Shown in pieces: positions 29,746 through 29,901 of a stretch of DNA of 29,901 nucleotides. The notes beneath the pieces were generated by a model that was given only the letters and a program-made list of their open reading frames with translations, did not search any database and was not told the origin of the DNA. This stretch comes from JAITMY01 sp031549685. Lineage in GTDB: Bacteria; Bacteroidota; Bacteroidia; Bacteroidales; UBA932. The stretch spans positions 1 to 29,901 of the forward strand of contig JAVBPG010000060.1 of the NCBI GenBank assembly GCA_031549685.1, written 5' to 3'. The position numbers and the translations under genes were made by a program. The number at the start of each line of letters is the position of its first letter. Position 1 is the first letter of the stretch.

Positions 29746-29779
29746 TATCTTTGCAATACCAATAGCACAGTATTGCAAA
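29746..29779 (+). promoter_or_regulatory. Promoter overlapped by an inverted repeat before the transposase
   Basis: TATCTTTG (29746-29753) is a -7 element. It overlaps the left arm of a 10-bp perfect inverted repeat (TTTGCAATAC 29750-29759 with GTATTGCAAA 29770-29779), whose right arm touches the ATG at 29780. It may be an element end, an operator, or a hairpin that hides the start codon. Confidence 0.55.
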
Positions 29780-29901
29780 ATGAAATACGACAAGGTTCGA
29801 AAAAATCCGAAGCAGCTACTTTCTTTGACGGGCTTCACCTCGGAAGAATTTGAGGCATTTTTACCTACTTTCAGGTACCATTGGGAGGACTACTACTCCC
29901 A
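29780..29901 (+). CDS. Transposase, N-terminal part (window edge)
   Basis: Forty residues are visible before the window ends. KYDKVRKNPKQLLSLTGFTSEEFEAFLPTF is the start of transposases with an N-terminal HTH_Tnp_4-like helix-turn-helix followed by a DDE_Tnp_4 domain (an IS5-like group). The catalytic acids lie beyond the window, so integrity cannot be judged. It lies right after a promoter and a perfect inverted repeat and is separated from the DUF1573 gene by a terminator, consistent with an insertion sequence beginning somewhere in 29691-29750. The exact element end is not identified. Confidence 0.75.
   Translation, partial: MKYDKVRKNPKQLLSLTGFTSEEFEAFLPTFRYHWEDYYS

Overview
The window is about 30 kb of a Bacteroidota chromosome, most likely from the order Bacteroidales or a close relative, with no plasmid or phage character. 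The evidence for this is: repeated Bacteroidota-type promoters (TAnnTTTG, twice with TTTG exactly 20 bp upstream), families largely restricted to the phylum (putative porin, DUF2851, DUF3109, a type IX secretion-like C-terminal domain, DUF6364 antitoxin), and a LeuRS with the phylum's characteristic inserts. Intergenic DNA is unusually rich in small palindromic repeats.

Layout. 1-860: a PIN toxin/DUF6364 antitoxin pair on the minus strand. 1000-5050: the translation cluster rplM-rpsI-rpsB-tsf followed by pyrH, with a structured leader before rpsB. 5135-6836: peptidase T and an AT-rich membrane protein. 6870-9341: an SDR mannonate oxidoreductase candidate and uxuA, both for hexuronate catabolism, separated by a MITE-like element. 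9346-10370: tRNA-Arg(CCG), a GIY-YIG gene, a broken tRNA-Arg copy and a small secreted protein. 10612-14378: leuS-yitT. 14426-15423: a 48-bp perfect palindrome, a broken tRNA-Pro, a second GIY-YIG gene, tRNA-Pro(CGG) and a tandem array of tRNA-Pro 5' halves. 15493-17272: DUF2851 and queD. 17307-21332: a minus-strand run dCMP deaminase, S41 protease, miaB, rnhB. 21483-24157: DUF59, queG, purD. 24369-26142: trmN6 and ribF on the minus strand. 26218-29632: porin, DUF3109, DUF1573. 29780 to the end: the start of a transposase.

Functionally the window is housekeeping. It covers translation (L13, S9, S2, EF-Ts, LeuRS, two tRNAs), tRNA modification (queD and queG for queuosine, miaB for ms2i6A37, trmN6 for m6A37), nucleotide metabolism (pyrH, purD, dCMP deaminase), FAD/FMN synthesis (ribF), envelope proteins and hexuronate use.

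The most unusual content is at the two tRNA loci. In both, a GIY-YIG gene lies between an intact tRNA and a decayed copy of that same tRNA, and the decayed copy carries a short palindrome at the D-arm. At the proline locus the palindrome-bearing 5' half is also tandemly repeated four times between promoter and tRNA. Other points of interest are an in-frame repeat-like insertion in the LeuRS editing domain, a MITE-like element with candidate 11-bp target duplications, a family of GTCATT...AATGAC repeats, and a three-way-junction RNA candidate upstream of rpsB.
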